A DNA stretch of 64,000 nt from Sweltsa coloradensis. Taxonomy: Eukaryota > Arthropoda > Insecta > Plecoptera > Chloroperlidae. A model generated the notes under the pieces. The model searched no databases. It saw only the letters and a list, made by a program, of their open reading frames with translations, and had not been told where the DNA came from. The DNA lies in contig JAMZAV010000167.1 of the NCBI GenBank assembly GCA_024449915.1, positions 1,302,001 to 1,366,000 on the forward strand. Reading direction: 5' to 3'. A program made the position numbers and the translations under genes. Positions 1 to 9,359 of the stretch are shown piece after piece (position 1 is the first letter of the stretch; each line of letters begins with the position of its first letter).

Positions 1-370
1 ATACTAGGAATAAAGCTTCGCAGGCTTCCAGGATGACTGATTAAGTCAACGGGCAACGCACAATACTAGGAATGGAAAGCTTCACAGGCTTCCAGATGTC
101 GATGGTTTTAATCATGAAAATGGTAAGTCAAAGCTGAAAGCATGTCAAGCTTCCAGACAACACGACAAAAAAAACGTCACTAACATATTGAGAGAGTAAA
201 AGCTTCGCGGCTTAAACGTAAACACAATTCTCTTCTAAAGTGCCGCGAAAACACGCAAGAGGATGTAATTGGCGATATTGAAATATTAGATACAGATACT
301 TAACATGATGCGCTAGAGACTCAGCAGAGTGAAATACAAAGTCATGGTCTACATTTAACTTGGGAAAACG
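1..370 (+). pseudogene. Decayed N-terminal region of the Helentron protein, with a 61-bp tandem duplication
   Basis: The stretch translates in pieces to a basic, Arg/Lys-rich sequence like the low-complexity N-terminus of Helitron proteins, but stops interrupt every frame. The block starting ATACTAGGAAT and ending GGCTTCCAG occurs at about 2-32 and again at about 62-94, so a unit of about 61 bp is duplicated. A third partial echo, AAAAGCTTCGCGGCTT, lies near 198. Assignment rests mainly on position just upstream of clear Helentron domains. Confidence 0.35.
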
Positions 371-506
371 TGATAAGTAAATATGAATCGCAAATCAAAC
401 TCGGTCCTACAGAGAAATATGTTCATGTTGCGGTAATCTGTGGTTTTCAAAATCTGTTCGTAAAGTTGAAAGAGCAAACCTTATCTGTAAAGGTGCATCA
501 GAAACT

Positions 507-803
507 TTGGTTTCAAAGTTATTCTTTTTGGAGCCCCAAAGTTCACAAGCAAATTTGTGTAGAACATGTCTAAAGGCTGCATCATCTCAGCAAGTACCCA
601 CGATGTGTCTGGCAAACGGATTACACTACAGGGACATACCTGATTGTCTAAAAGGCCTACCTGCCTATAAGAGGTTAATAGCACCTCGCATCCCATTTAT
701 GCAAATTCGAAGCTTGGGGTACGAGCGGCAACGCAGTCTGAAAGGTAATGTTGTCAATGTACCAATTTCTGTAGACACAACTGTGTCTGTACTCTGTATT
801 GCC
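507..803 (+). pseudogene. DUF6570-like domain fragment of the Helentron protein
   Basis: After about 15 residues the open frame shows the CxxC-type start (LCRTCLKA), then MCLANGLHYRDIPDCLKGL, then RIPFMQIRSLGYERQRSLKG and NVVNVPISVDTTVSV. This series is characteristic of the DUF6570 domain found next to Helitron-like N domains in animal Helitron/Helentron proteins. Its biochemical role is not established. The frame ends at the TAG at about 804-806. The next part of the protein continues in the +1 frame from about 799, so a single-base indel near 795 breaks the gene here. I am confident of the family, less of the exact edges. Confidence 0.7.
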
Positions 804-1248
804 TAGAACATTCCAACAGGCGTGCACGATACAGATACAACTCAAAAGACGAATGCAGTACAACCATTCGTATATTTGTGAAACAGTTCGGCCCTTTGTC
901 ATTTACAATGCTGCAAAGCATCTAATTAAACAACCCCTGTACATGCAAGAGGGCATAACACTATCAAGAACTTGGATAGTAAACGGGAACAAGGTGGAAG
1001 ATTTTGTGTGTGATACTAGAGACATTTTAGTGGGTGAAAATGACCAAGAGGCTTTACCTGATATTTCTCAATGTGGTGCTGAAGACGAAGTAATTACACC
1101 AGGAGATGAAGAAACTTTAGTTGATTGTGTTGACCCAGCCGTCGTTATTGGCATTGCTCCTGGAGAAGGCCAAAGACCCCTTCCTTTATTTCTCGACACA
1201 CATTCAGAAGAACTAGCATTTCCAACAATATACTGTGGCCATGCATGA
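799..1248 (+). pseudogene. Helentron protein segment between DUF6570 and Rep (LKRR to FPTIYCG region)
   Basis: Family hallmarks run through the frame: TIQIQLKRRMQY with the following HSY and VRP, then PLYMQEGITLSRTW, then an acidic spacer, then IAPGEGQRPLPLF and SEELAFPTIYCG at the C-terminus. These are typical of the segment that precedes the Helitron-like N domain. The first ATG is probably not a true start, because homology begins within the first ten residues and continues the upstream frame. The frame closes at a TGA at 1246-1248 just after YCG. The same frame then continues with further family-like residues (MAKSEARRYD), so this stop is a disabling point mutation. Confidence 0.75.
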
Positions 1249-1364
1249 ATTCCAAGTGTAAAAATGACATATGCTAAAATGGCCAAATCAGAAGCAAGAC
1301 GTTACGATTGTAGGGCAGCACGAGTTGACAAATTACTCTACTCATACAAGAGATCTCTAAAATT

Positions 1365-2234
1365 GTGGACGCCATTGGGATTTGTGTACGCAAAAAGAAG
1401 AAAAAATCTACGGTCACAGCTGTGCAAATGTTAAATCAAAGTTATGTGAACAATCTCATTCAAGAAGATGGCGGATATCGCATTCTTTGTGGTATACGTA
1501 GTTCACCTGCTTATTGGGAAAAAAAGAAAAAGAAAGTCAAGGCAATGATTTGGCAATTTGGCATTCCTACAATATTCTTTACATTGTCAGCAGCCGAGAC
1601 AAGATGGCCTGAGTTGCTTGTAGTTTTGAAGAAAATTGTCTATGGTGCTGATGTAACTGAAGAAGAAGCATTAGGTATGGAATACCAGGAGAAAGCCAGA
1701 CTAATACGTCAAGATCCAATAACATGTGCCCGTTACTTTGACCACCGAGTGCAGTGTTTGTTGAATACATGGAAATCACCTGAGGGCCCCTTTAAAGCAC
1801 ATCCAATTCTGGATTTTTATTACAGGGTTGAATTTCAACATTGTGGATCGCCTCATATACATGGCCTGTTATGGTTAAGTGAAGCACAAACCTTAGTTAT
1901 CAGCAGCGAAAATTCAATTGGCGAATGCGGGAATTTCATTGACAAATACATATCTTGTGATAGTCAAATGCCAGGCCTGGAACACTTGATACCGTTACAA
2001 GAACATCACCAAACACGGTCTTGTCGGATCATCGTTGGACAGACAAAGAAATGCCGGTTTGGATTGCCTCATCCACCAATGCCACAGACTCAAATACTCT
2101 TGCCACTAGAACAGGGCGAGTTGTCAGCATTATGCTCAGAAAAGATCACAAAAGACCAAAAGAATACTGCTGACAGTGTGACCAGTTGGAGATGGGTGGA
2201 TTTTTACGCCAGACAACAGCAATCCGTGCAGTGA
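1365..2234 (+). pseudogene. Helentron Rep (HUH endonuclease) region, truncated
   Basis: This is the Helitron-like N/Rep part, which in active elements nicks one strand and joins to DNA through tyrosine. Seen here: SPAYWEKKKKKVKAM at about residues 47-61, FFTLSAAETRWPELL at about 71-85, and YRVEFQHCGSPHIHGLLW at about 153-170. The last holds the two metal-binding histidines (HIH, residues 164-166). IDKYISC at about 192-198 and KCRFGLPHPP at about 229-238 follow. After residue 245 the similarity fades. The region that should carry the catalytic tyrosines of the active site is absent, and the frame ends in unrelated sequence at a TGA. The metal site is present but the nicking tyrosine is not, so it should be inactive. 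Confidence 0.8.
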
Positions 2235-2238
2235 ACTC

Positions 2239-3033
2239 GTGGGTCCACATCTCTGGCACTTATTTTCACTCTTTGAGTTGGATGAAATTATGCGGCAGCG
2301 TGATGATGTGCCATTTGCAAATGCACTAAATAACATGGCACATGGTACAATGACTGACGACGACATTTGGCTTATTGATGGTAGAAACTATACTTTGCAC
2401 CTTGATAGAAAACCTCAAGAAGCAATCCACTTAGTCAGATTGAATGCTGAAGTTAATGTATATAACGATGTTCGTGTAAATTGTGTAAATACAGAGAGTG
2501 CAGTGGCAAACGCATTTGATAATGTTCTGGGTGACAGCACAACATCCAATAAGGAAACATTGCTGCGGTCGGTCACCAACTTACATTTAACAGAAACATT
2601 TGGTCTGCCATTCTTTTTGATGCTAAGAATTGACATAAGGTACATGATAACTGTGAACATTGACACCACTGATGGCCTTGTTAATGGTGCGATTGGGATT
2701 CTTAAAATGATTGATTACGGTATAAATGACAATAAGAAGAGAGTTCCTTTGAGAGTTTGGCTACACTTCGTAGAAACAGGCGTAGGCTCAAATACAAGAG
2801 GCAAGTTTTACCAAATTGTGACTGAAAAGTCAATAAATCATGAATGGACCCCGGTTGAACCAGTTGGACGTATAATCAAAAGAAGATCCAGCTCTAATTT
2901 ACAAGTTTACAGACGCCAATTCCCAATGGTTGTGGCTGAAGGCATTACTATACACAAAAGTCAAGGCCCCTCTTACAAAACTGTGGTAGTTAAAGTACTT
3001 CCAGTGAGTGTATCAGCGGACTCAAGAGTATAA
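2239..3033 (+). pseudogene. Helentron Pif1-type helicase, C-terminal half only
   Basis: The frame opens with LWHLFSLFELDEIMRQRDD and NNMAHGTMTDDDIWLI, the mid-helicase part of Helitron Pif1-like proteins. It ends with VVAEGITIHKSQGPSYKTVV, the late motif that contacts DNA and nucleotide. The early motifs are missing: there is no Walker A (GxxGxGKT/S) or Walker B DE box. Only five bases separate it from the truncated Rep frame. An intact element has well over a kilobase between these points, so the two parts were joined by an internal deletion. It cannot unwind DNA as it stands. Confidence 0.8.
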
Positions 3034-3713
3034 TATTATTATTCAGCTACAACTTATAAAATAGGTCCAACTTAGTATTTTTATGTCAGATAATTTACAA
3101 CTGTAGTTTATTTCACTACACTCAAAGTATGTATTTATTTTTAATTGTTACATTTTAGGAAAACATATTTATTTGCATCTCTTATTGTTACAGTCGCTAA
3201 CTGACTAGTTCAGTTGCCAACCTCGGAAATCAAAACGTCTCATCAAAATAACACGTAAATCACTAAAGTAGGCTCATGGGCCTATGGACAAAGTAATTTT
3301 TTGTTCGTTAAACATTAAACGTACGATATGATTGTCTCTCATGTAATTTGTAACAATAAATATACGATATGTAATTGTTGGAAACTTCTTCTTGAGAGTT
3401 TGGCCAACCTGGTATTTGGCTTGGCAACACGGCACCACGGCACCAGCAGCCTTCTGCCTCTGATCGAGTGGATAGATACGTGCCGAGAGAACTGCCACCT
3501 CGAAAGTGTTTCATACCAAAATAAACTGTAGTTGCGTATATATGCTATTTCCAGACGTAAATTACATTCAATAAATATTGACAGAAGGCTTTAAAAGTAT
3601 TAAAAGTGTCCTAATTGACATCACAAAACTTTTACGCTCGTTTTGAGTCGGCGTGAACATCTGCTGGGTTGAAGGAAGCGTACGCATCGCTCTGGACCGC
3701 CTGAGCTCTGTGG

Positions 3714-3808
3714 TCGCTGATGGCCCAACGGCTAGCGCGCTCGTTTTGTATGCGAAAGGTCGCCGGTTCGAGTCCCGACTGGGAAAACTTTTTTAATTTT
3801 TTTTGCTC
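3714..3808 (+). repeat. tRNA-derived SINE head (Thr-like), with AT-rich tail
   Basis: Box A-like TGGCCCAACGGCTAGCGCG and box B GGTTCGAGTCC are correctly spaced. The anticodon arm can pair over four bases (TCGT with GCGA, last pair G-U) around a loop that reads anticodon TGT, as in tRNA-Thr. The T stem is imperfect, and the sequence runs into TGGGAAAACTTTTTTAATTT. That tail resembles the ones after the tRNA-like heads at 7290-7378 and 19166-19241. It is therefore a retroposed SINE head, not a functional tRNA gene. Confidence 0.55.
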
Positions 3809-4652
3809 ATTCCATCTTTATTGTTCATGATTTTTATAACTTTTCAATTGGAAACTACTCAAATACAAGGACTTTTTTCCCTCAACATTTGCTCTTTATG
3901 TCAGTAAGCCTACACCTCTCAAAATGGAGTTTATGTTTTGTTTATGTATGTATTTATGTGAGTTGTTTATGTACACTTTTTATTTGATTTTTTACATCTA
4001 TCACATTCTTAAAAAAATCTTTTCGCATAGACAGAATGTAGAATGTAAATTATTGTCCATAAATTATAAGTCCTACTCTAACAATGTTACACAACACGTG
4101 TTTCACTTATTTCGTAGTAAGGCCTACTGACGCTGTATCTAATATGGCTAAGACTGATTTTATATGTATTTCTTACTAGGCCTAATTTTTTTACCAGGCC
4201 CTAAAACTAAACGCGCTCGGTGAGTGTGGTGAAATTTGCCGTGGACGGCAGCACAAAATCGTCTAGGGCCTATTACAGAGATTCTATGAATCAAGTGCAT
4301 CAAGATTTAATCACTGAAAGCATCGAAAATATTTTCAGCTCTTGGCGTTCAGTTCAGCGTAACAGTTTCGCGTATACAAATTCATAAACTTTTTCCATAA
4401 AATACAGCAATCGGAAAATTTTGCAAGAGGTTATTTGTTTCCTTCATAAGGTTATCAAATGAATTTGTTTCATCTATTGACCGTGAATTATTCGGGGGAA
4501 AAATACTTACATTCAATATTGTGTGTGTCAGTACTGTAAACTGTTACCACGCGATAATAAGCCAAAGTAAACACGATGTAACATGTTGTTACACTGAGAG
4601 ACAGCCAGACTGTCACCAAACCCACGTTTAAAAACTCACTCCCATTATTACC

Positions 4653-4682
4653 ATTGGTCAATCGCGCCGTGGCCTGACGTCA
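4653..4682. promoter_or_regulatory. Promoter-like motif pair: inverted CCAAT box and perfect CRE
   Basis: ATTGG at 4653-4657 and the palindrome TGACGTCA at 4675-4682 lie in a locally GC-richer patch about 300 bp upstream of the endonuclease-like frame. Both are common core-promoter-proximal elements in animals. The pairing and position suggest a promoter, but short motifs occur by chance and no start site can be assigned. Confidence 0.25.
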
Positions 4683-4977
4683 CGCAGCGTTGCCGCACTT
4701 CCACTGACGCTCTAAGATTATTTTTGGACTTTCGGCATTCATATCTAAAAAAGTAGTTCGGTAACAACCATTTTGTAAACGCAATTTATTTTCAGTATTT
4801 AATTACCTTCAATTTGATATATAATTTATTCATGTCATTTAAAGTCAGTCTTCTGTAGTGCGTTTAATGTCGGAAAGTGTAGATTTTTGTATACCTGCAA
4901 TGTTTAAAGAAGCAAATTTCGTGGTTTTTAAATCAAAATTTCTAAAAAAAGTAAGTCGGTAGCCCCCGTTCTGCGAG

Positions 4978-5505
4978 TTGTATTATCAAAAAGCACACTT
5001 TGAAGAGTATTATGAATTCCAGCAAAATGCCGTATCATGCATGTTTCACTGGATCGACTTCAACAAACATTTTCAGGATATTCTGTGTGATAAAAACTGT
5101 TTCACTCATGACCTGTTATTTTTTGTCGAAACATGGACTCTACCACGAGACGTTTACAATTTTCCCGAATACACTTCAATTGGGCGGATTGACTGCATAA
5201 GAGATCGCTGTGCATATGGTGTATTTTGCTGTGTAAAGTCTTCCTTACATTCACTTGTTTCCGACGTATCGTCAGTATGTTGTAGTGATTCCACAGGCCA
5301 TAGAGAGATACTACAGTTCATATTCGATGGGGTTGTAATCTGTGTATTCTATAATTTGCCAAATGTAAAGTGGGAAACTACTGCAGATGCTTTCAATAAA
5401 GTTTTCAAAAACATCTTGCCAAGTGACAAATGTATCTTAGTTGACGATATGAATGTGGACTTAAAAGTCAAAACAAAGTTTGCATCAAGAAGATTGCTTA
5501 ATTAG
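4978..5505 (+). pseudogene. Endonuclease-like (EEP/APE type) domain of Helentron origin
   Basis: About 175 residues resemble the retroelement-type endonuclease found at the C-terminus of Helentron proteins. Visible points are FFVETWTLPRDVYNFPEY at about residues 48-65 (the ETW of the metal-binding strand), a downstream YGVFCCVKSSL, FDGVVICVFYNLP, and CILVDDMNVDLK (the D-x-N motif) near 152-163. The C-terminal part with the later SDH-type catalytic residues is missing; the frame stops soon after DMNVDLK. Before this ATG there is only AT-rich sequence, so the true upstream link to the helicase is lost. The domain is incomplete and probably inactive. A LINE origin is the main alternative, but no reverse transcriptase lies nearby. 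Confidence 0.6.
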
Positions 5506-5791
5506 CTTTGGGCTTACTTCTCAGTTTGGAAACAATATCTGTACAACAAATGGTGGTACCGGTACACAGATAGATTGGTGCTTCTGCAACCTATGCGTAG
5601 AATCACGTATGCATGATATTGATAGCCTATTTACTATTTAGCTACCATGTACCTTTTCAAGTTAGCTGGCCACAACAATGCACAACAATAGATGAATGTT
5701 CAATTCAGTCAAATGGAGTCAGTCTAATGGAAGTTGATCTCTACAGTATCTGCCGATATTAATCACGAGATTTGTCAGAAATGACATTTCT

Positions 5792-6347
5792 GTGGTTGAA
5801 ATGAACACCTATGTGTTCCTAAACGGTTCTTTCCATCAGGGTGACGACATTTTTCCAGAGATTAGTCAAGGGCGTCAGTGTACAGCAAATGCTGCGGTTG
5901 CTATCCTCACGTCTATACTAGTTAGTCCCGCAATGTGGGACAGTGACACTCTGGACACCATTCTTCTAGAAGGTGATATATTGTATAGAGATAGTGTAGG
6001 TCTGCTGACTCAAGCAGTCGATTTTCTTTTGCCTTCCGAATTAAAACAAGCCATAGAAGTTAATGGAAGCAAGTTCTTTATTACAATCGATGAAGGAGTT
6101 GTAAATGGCGGAACATTGTTTGGTGATGGCGTTGAATTCCCAACTCTTACAAAAGGACTCGAAATGTTTTTTTGAAAATCACGAGTGTGGAATATTAGTT
6201 GCTGCTGATATCTCAGTTGCCGTTGGTAAGCGAAATGGATTATTCTGGTTATTTGACTCTCATTCACGAGACACGAAAGGATGTCCGACACCGTCTGGTA
6301 CTTCATGTTTGAGTAAATTTCCAGAAGTACGTGGCATTAGTGATTAA
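5792..6347 (+). pseudogene. Cysteine-protease-like domain (C76-type) associated with Helentron/Pif1 proteins, frameshifted
   Basis: The first frame (to 6175) carries FHQGDDIFPEISQGRQCTAN, with the Gln and Cys of the QxxC active-site motif, then WDSDTLDTILLEGDILY and DFLLP. The second frame (ending 6347) carries CGILVAADISV, then LFWLFDSHSRDTKG with the Asp and His expected of the catalytic site, and PSGTSCLSKF. This order matches the C76-like domain I know from animal Helitron/Pif1 proteins. The two halves are out of frame because of a one-base change in the T run near 6168-6174. Similarity ends about 6335, where a different element's terminus begins. The role of this domain in transposition is unknown. 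Confidence 0.6.
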
Positions 6348-6665
6348 ACGAGTGAGCGCAGCGAACGGAGTGATCTCCATTCAACTCAAACGGCTCTTAT
6401 TCTGTTAGTCTGCGTGCGTGTGTGTACGTTGAAAACCAGACGAATCGCTGAACAGATTACACTGAAATTTTAAACAGACATCCGTTACGAGTTTACTGAG
6501 AACCGCTAACAAAATCAGCTAGATACATTGCGATTTAAACTTACAAGAAATAATAAGTTGAAAAATAGGCTTCCGCAATGTTTAGAAATTATTTTAACGA
6601 CAATGGTCTAGATTTTGAAAAGATATTTTTTGTTTGTTATTCGCCTGGCCGTGAAATGCCGTGCC

Positions 6666-7088
6666 CATTGATATTAAACCCCTATAGTAGGCTAGATTAG
6701 CAGTGTCCAATACTTCCGCACAGGCGCGAGCGTAACAAATTGAAGCGTCAAAAATCCAGTTCAAGATGGCGATTTGGCGTTTTAATTTATGCTTTTTCAA
6801 AGCAATAAAGTATTTTACTGGATTGTGTGATATGGTTTTAGCTTGTGCAGCATGATATTGAATAAACAGAAACAATAAGAAGTTATTGCATAAGGGAATT
6901 TAGTAATCATTTGATGTTAAAATCTAGTATGCTCAGCTGTCAAACTAGCGGCCATCTTTAAAAATATTCGGTCTTCAAATCGCTCCCATTTGATTAACAT
7001 GTAAACTGTCATTTCAAGATGGCTTCCAATTGTAACGGAAGTGGACCACCGACTGCTAATCTAGCCTAACAGTAGTTAAATATCAATG
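6666..7088. mobile_element. 423-bp MITE with perfect 8-bp target duplication (P- or hAT-like)
   Basis: The ends begin CATTGATATTNAAC and continue to GGCTAGATTAGCAGT as inverted repeats of about 38 bp on both sides. The element is flanked by the identical 8-bp sequence GCCGTGCC at 6658-6665 and 7089-7096. An 8-bp duplication fits hAT or P superfamilies. The GC-rich target and the CA-start end lean toward P, but without a transposase this is open. No coding capacity is visible. Confidence 0.8.
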
Positions 7089-7289
7089 GCCGTGCCCATG
7101 CAAGGTCTATCAAATGTTGCACGTCAAGGTACCCCCAAATTCCGCTTGTAGATTGAGTAAACCTTGCAATATTTTCACGTATTTTGTACTGGCTATGTTT
7201 ACCATAGTAGGCCCTATTGCCACAGATGATTGACTACACTGCGTTATATGCATTTCATAACATGTTTAATAATTTTTTAAATACAGTCC

Positions 7290-7378
7290 AGAAATTACAA
7301 AATTTTTCCCGACCAGAGGATTGAACCCATGTCTCCCACATTTCGGCTATTAGGGCGCTTTAGCCAACTAGACTAGGG
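7290..7378 (-). repeat. tRNA-derived SINE head
   Basis: On the minus strand box A (TAGTCTAGTTGGCTAAAGCG) and box B (GGGTTCAATCC) are well spaced. Between them AATGTGGGAGA matches the SINE head at 19166-19241, and the downstream AATTTCTG tail is also shared. It directly abuts the left arm of the palindrome at 7372. Confidence 0.6.
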
Positions 7379-7634
7379 AAACGCCAAAGTCGTTGTTAGA
7401 CCAGTGAGCGAGTTATGTGTTGAGTACCCGGGAACATTTGCATTTAAGTTTGATAATTATATTCGTATAAATAATAGGGTATTTAAGTTTAGGCCATAGT
7501 TTAGGCCATAATGCTCCACTGTAGCCTATGATAGGCTAGGGAGGCCTAAGGTAGGGGGAAGAAAAGGAATGTTACCGGGTACTCAACACATGGATCACTC
7601 ACTCGTCTAACAACGACTTTGGCATTTCCCTAGT
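7372..7634. repeat. Palindrome made of two Helentron-type CTAG ends
   Basis: The left arm, ACTAGGGAAACGCCAAAGTC onward for about 65 bp, is repeated inverted at 7570-7634 with few mismatches. Both outer ends therefore read CTAG followed by T when taken outward. The spacer of about 130 bp is AT-rich with GGCC-containing short repeats. The outermost 30 bp resemble the CTAG ends of the family copies at 14360 and 30577. It may be a MITE in its own right, or a tail-to-tail fusion of two element ends. Confidence 0.7.
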
Positions 7635-7639
7635 ACTAC

Positions 7640-8770
7640 TTTCATGCACAACATTGGTATAAATAATAACACTCAATTTAGTATCAGTGTTATAACTGTT
7701 GTGGAACGCATCTTAATGAAAATGATGCTTGCTGACTTGCAAGACATATTACGCGAAAGTAATATTGCGTGTACAGTTATCTTTGGTTTAATGTACAGTG
7801 AATCATATTTTGTTCTATAATAACAATAATCTTGTTTATATGATGTTGTATGTTATTTTAATTATACACACTTTGCTGCAGAAGAAAACGAACAGCTGTT
7901 TATAAACACAAATGTAATGTGTTGTATCCGTGCCCAGAGGTTTTTATCGCTGTCCTGATACACATCGTACACTTAATTTTGCACTGTGATTGACATCTTA
8001 TTATTATGGCTTTATGACATTATTGGATTTTGATTGCATACAAAACCAACCAAGGGTCATGCCATTGACATTTTACATTGTAAAGCTTCTGTCACGATGC
8101 ACAAAGGACACTATTTCTATGCAAATATACACTACAAGAACTGTATAGTTTAATCCTGCACAATGATTATTTATGTGCATTGCTCCAAATGAACGAAAAC
8201 CCATCATCAACAGCATCCAGACTAATTCTCAAAAACCCTTTGCGAATCACCACTAAGAAAATGCAGGTCTGGCGGCCCCGTCAACCCAAAGTAGGCTTAG
8301 GCTGAATAGTTTGCCCTGGTAATGACCGGCTACCCCTAGTCCTGTTTTTCTGTGAAGTTGAGTGCTGGCACTGTACCTCCCAAACTATAGAAAATATTGC
8401 GTGAAACTTACAAGAATGCACAAAATCATAGCGTATGATTCGAAGATACGGAAAATCCTGCCTGCAACTACATGATTAAAAATGAATCTAGGCCATTGTT
8501 CACCAGCATCGCAATCTTCGCCAACAAAACTATTAACAGTAAATGAAAAACCGCACGTCCCGCTGGTGATAGGATGCCTCATTATTACCATGGTGAGTAA
8601 ATAATAAAAATAAAATAATACATAATATCATTTGTTTATTTAACGTACAATTTTCTAAAATATTAAGCTTTTGCGCATGTCATTAAAGAATGTATTTAAA
8701 ACATTTTCAAGTTAGTTAGTTAATGTTGTTTTAGGGCACTCAACAGTAGAGTTATCAGTGCCCATGTCAA
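7640..8770. other. AT-rich intergenic stretch without recognised features
   Basis: No repeat pair, RNA or convincing coding frame was seen. A 68-codon minus-strand frame (8385-8591) begins next to a splice-donor-like CATGGTGAGTAA on the opposite strand but has no recognisable motif. Confidence 0.5.
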
Positions 8771-8779
8771 GTGTATTGG

Positions 8780-9140
8780 AATCTTCCAAATTTTCTTTTT
8801 CCATAATTGTGGATTACCATCATGTTTTCTTCTTTCCAAAGGGAGGAACGTAAGGGAAGACGGGTGGGAAGGAGTGAGGATGTTGGATAGGATGGGTTAA
8901 ACTGGGTGGGAACGGTGGAGTGCTTGTTGCAGAGAGGGCCGGCAAGTATGGAGAAGAAAAAAGTGAAAGAACAAAATAAATATGAGTAAGGCTGTGTGAA
9001 TGAAGAAAGGTGTGATAAAAAGTTGCGCGAGAGCTCGCTCTGCAACACGCACCCCAACCGGCCAGAGCTCGCCCTTAGTTTTGGGGAATACACTACTCCC
9101 CTAATCACAGGCCAAACCACGGGAAGGTAGCGAGTTGGAC
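8780..9140 (-). mobile_element. LINE-like 3' fragment (dispersed family, copy 1)
   Basis: Read on the minus strand, AACTCGCTACCTTCCCGTGG, then GTGATTAGGGGAG, then GGGCGAGCTCTGG and, further on, CCCTTACGTTCCTCCCTTTG match the plus-strand copy at 43010-43365 and partly the minus copy at 21118-21300. The order of blocks is conserved. At 43.3 kb the family ends in a GACGTTAAGCAAT and CAATCAATCA tail typical of non-LTR retrotransposon 3' ends. No reverse transcriptase is present in any copy. Confidence 0.5.
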
Positions 9141-9359
9141 TTTTCAAAATAGGCAAAACAACATTTTGTAGACTTTACCTATTAAAAACAAAATTGTCAA
9201 TATATAAATGCTGGGGATGATAATAATAATGGTTAAGAAACATGGTTAAACAACCTGTTATTATTGTGGCATTGCAAATAAATTAGTTACAGGCAGCGCC
9301 ATTCCCGCCGTCGTAGGTCGTGCCAACAAGGGTGACAATCAGTTTGACGTTGAGACTTA

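Larger units (their letters stand above)
3034..4977. other. Non-coding spacer between helicase and endonuclease parts
   Basis: No frame with protein character is visible. It holds a tRNA-type SINE head at 3714-3790 and promoter-like motifs at 4653-4682. The rest is AT-rich sequence with short poly-T tracts. It may be element sequence, later insertions, or host DNA between two Helentron fragments; I cannot tell which. Confidence 0.5.
1..6342 (+). mobile_element. Partial, decayed Helentron-type rolling-circle transposon
   Basis: The protein domains run in the order N-terminal basic region, DUF6570-like, Rep (HUH), Pif1-type helicase, endonuclease-like, cysteine-protease-like. The presence of an endonuclease-like domain points to the Helentron/Helitron2 branch rather than a classical Helitron. 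The reading frame changes at least six times and stops interrupt every domain, so this copy cannot encode a working protein. Homology begins at the window edge, so the true 5' end lies outside. A 1.9-kb non-coding stretch separates the helicase and endonuclease parts, so these may be two fragments of one copy or two copies side by side. The right limit is taken where a different terminus-like sequence begins at 6343. Confidence 0.75.
6343..7633 (+). mobile_element. Helentron-derived non-autonomous element (copy 1), with nested insertions
   Basis: The left end starts ATTAAACGAGTGAGCGCAG, the same style as the left ends of the copies at 13743, 29964 and (inverted) 40485 and 49081. The right end is ACTCACTCGTCTAACAACG followed by GGCATTTCCCTAG and then T. 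The subterminal piece ACGAGTGAG at the left is inverted near the right end as CTCACTCGT, which pairs the two ends as one element. It is longer than its relatives because a 423-bp MITE (6666-7088) and a SINE head (7290-7378) lie inside. The left end interrupts the protease-like frame. Pairing is inferred, so the left edge is less certain than the right. Confidence 0.5.

Noticed and set aside
4978..5505. Remnant of a LINE rather than a Helentron
   Set aside because: No reverse transcriptase or LINE tail is nearby, and Helentron Rep-helicase and protease-like parts flank it. The LINE option is not fully excluded.
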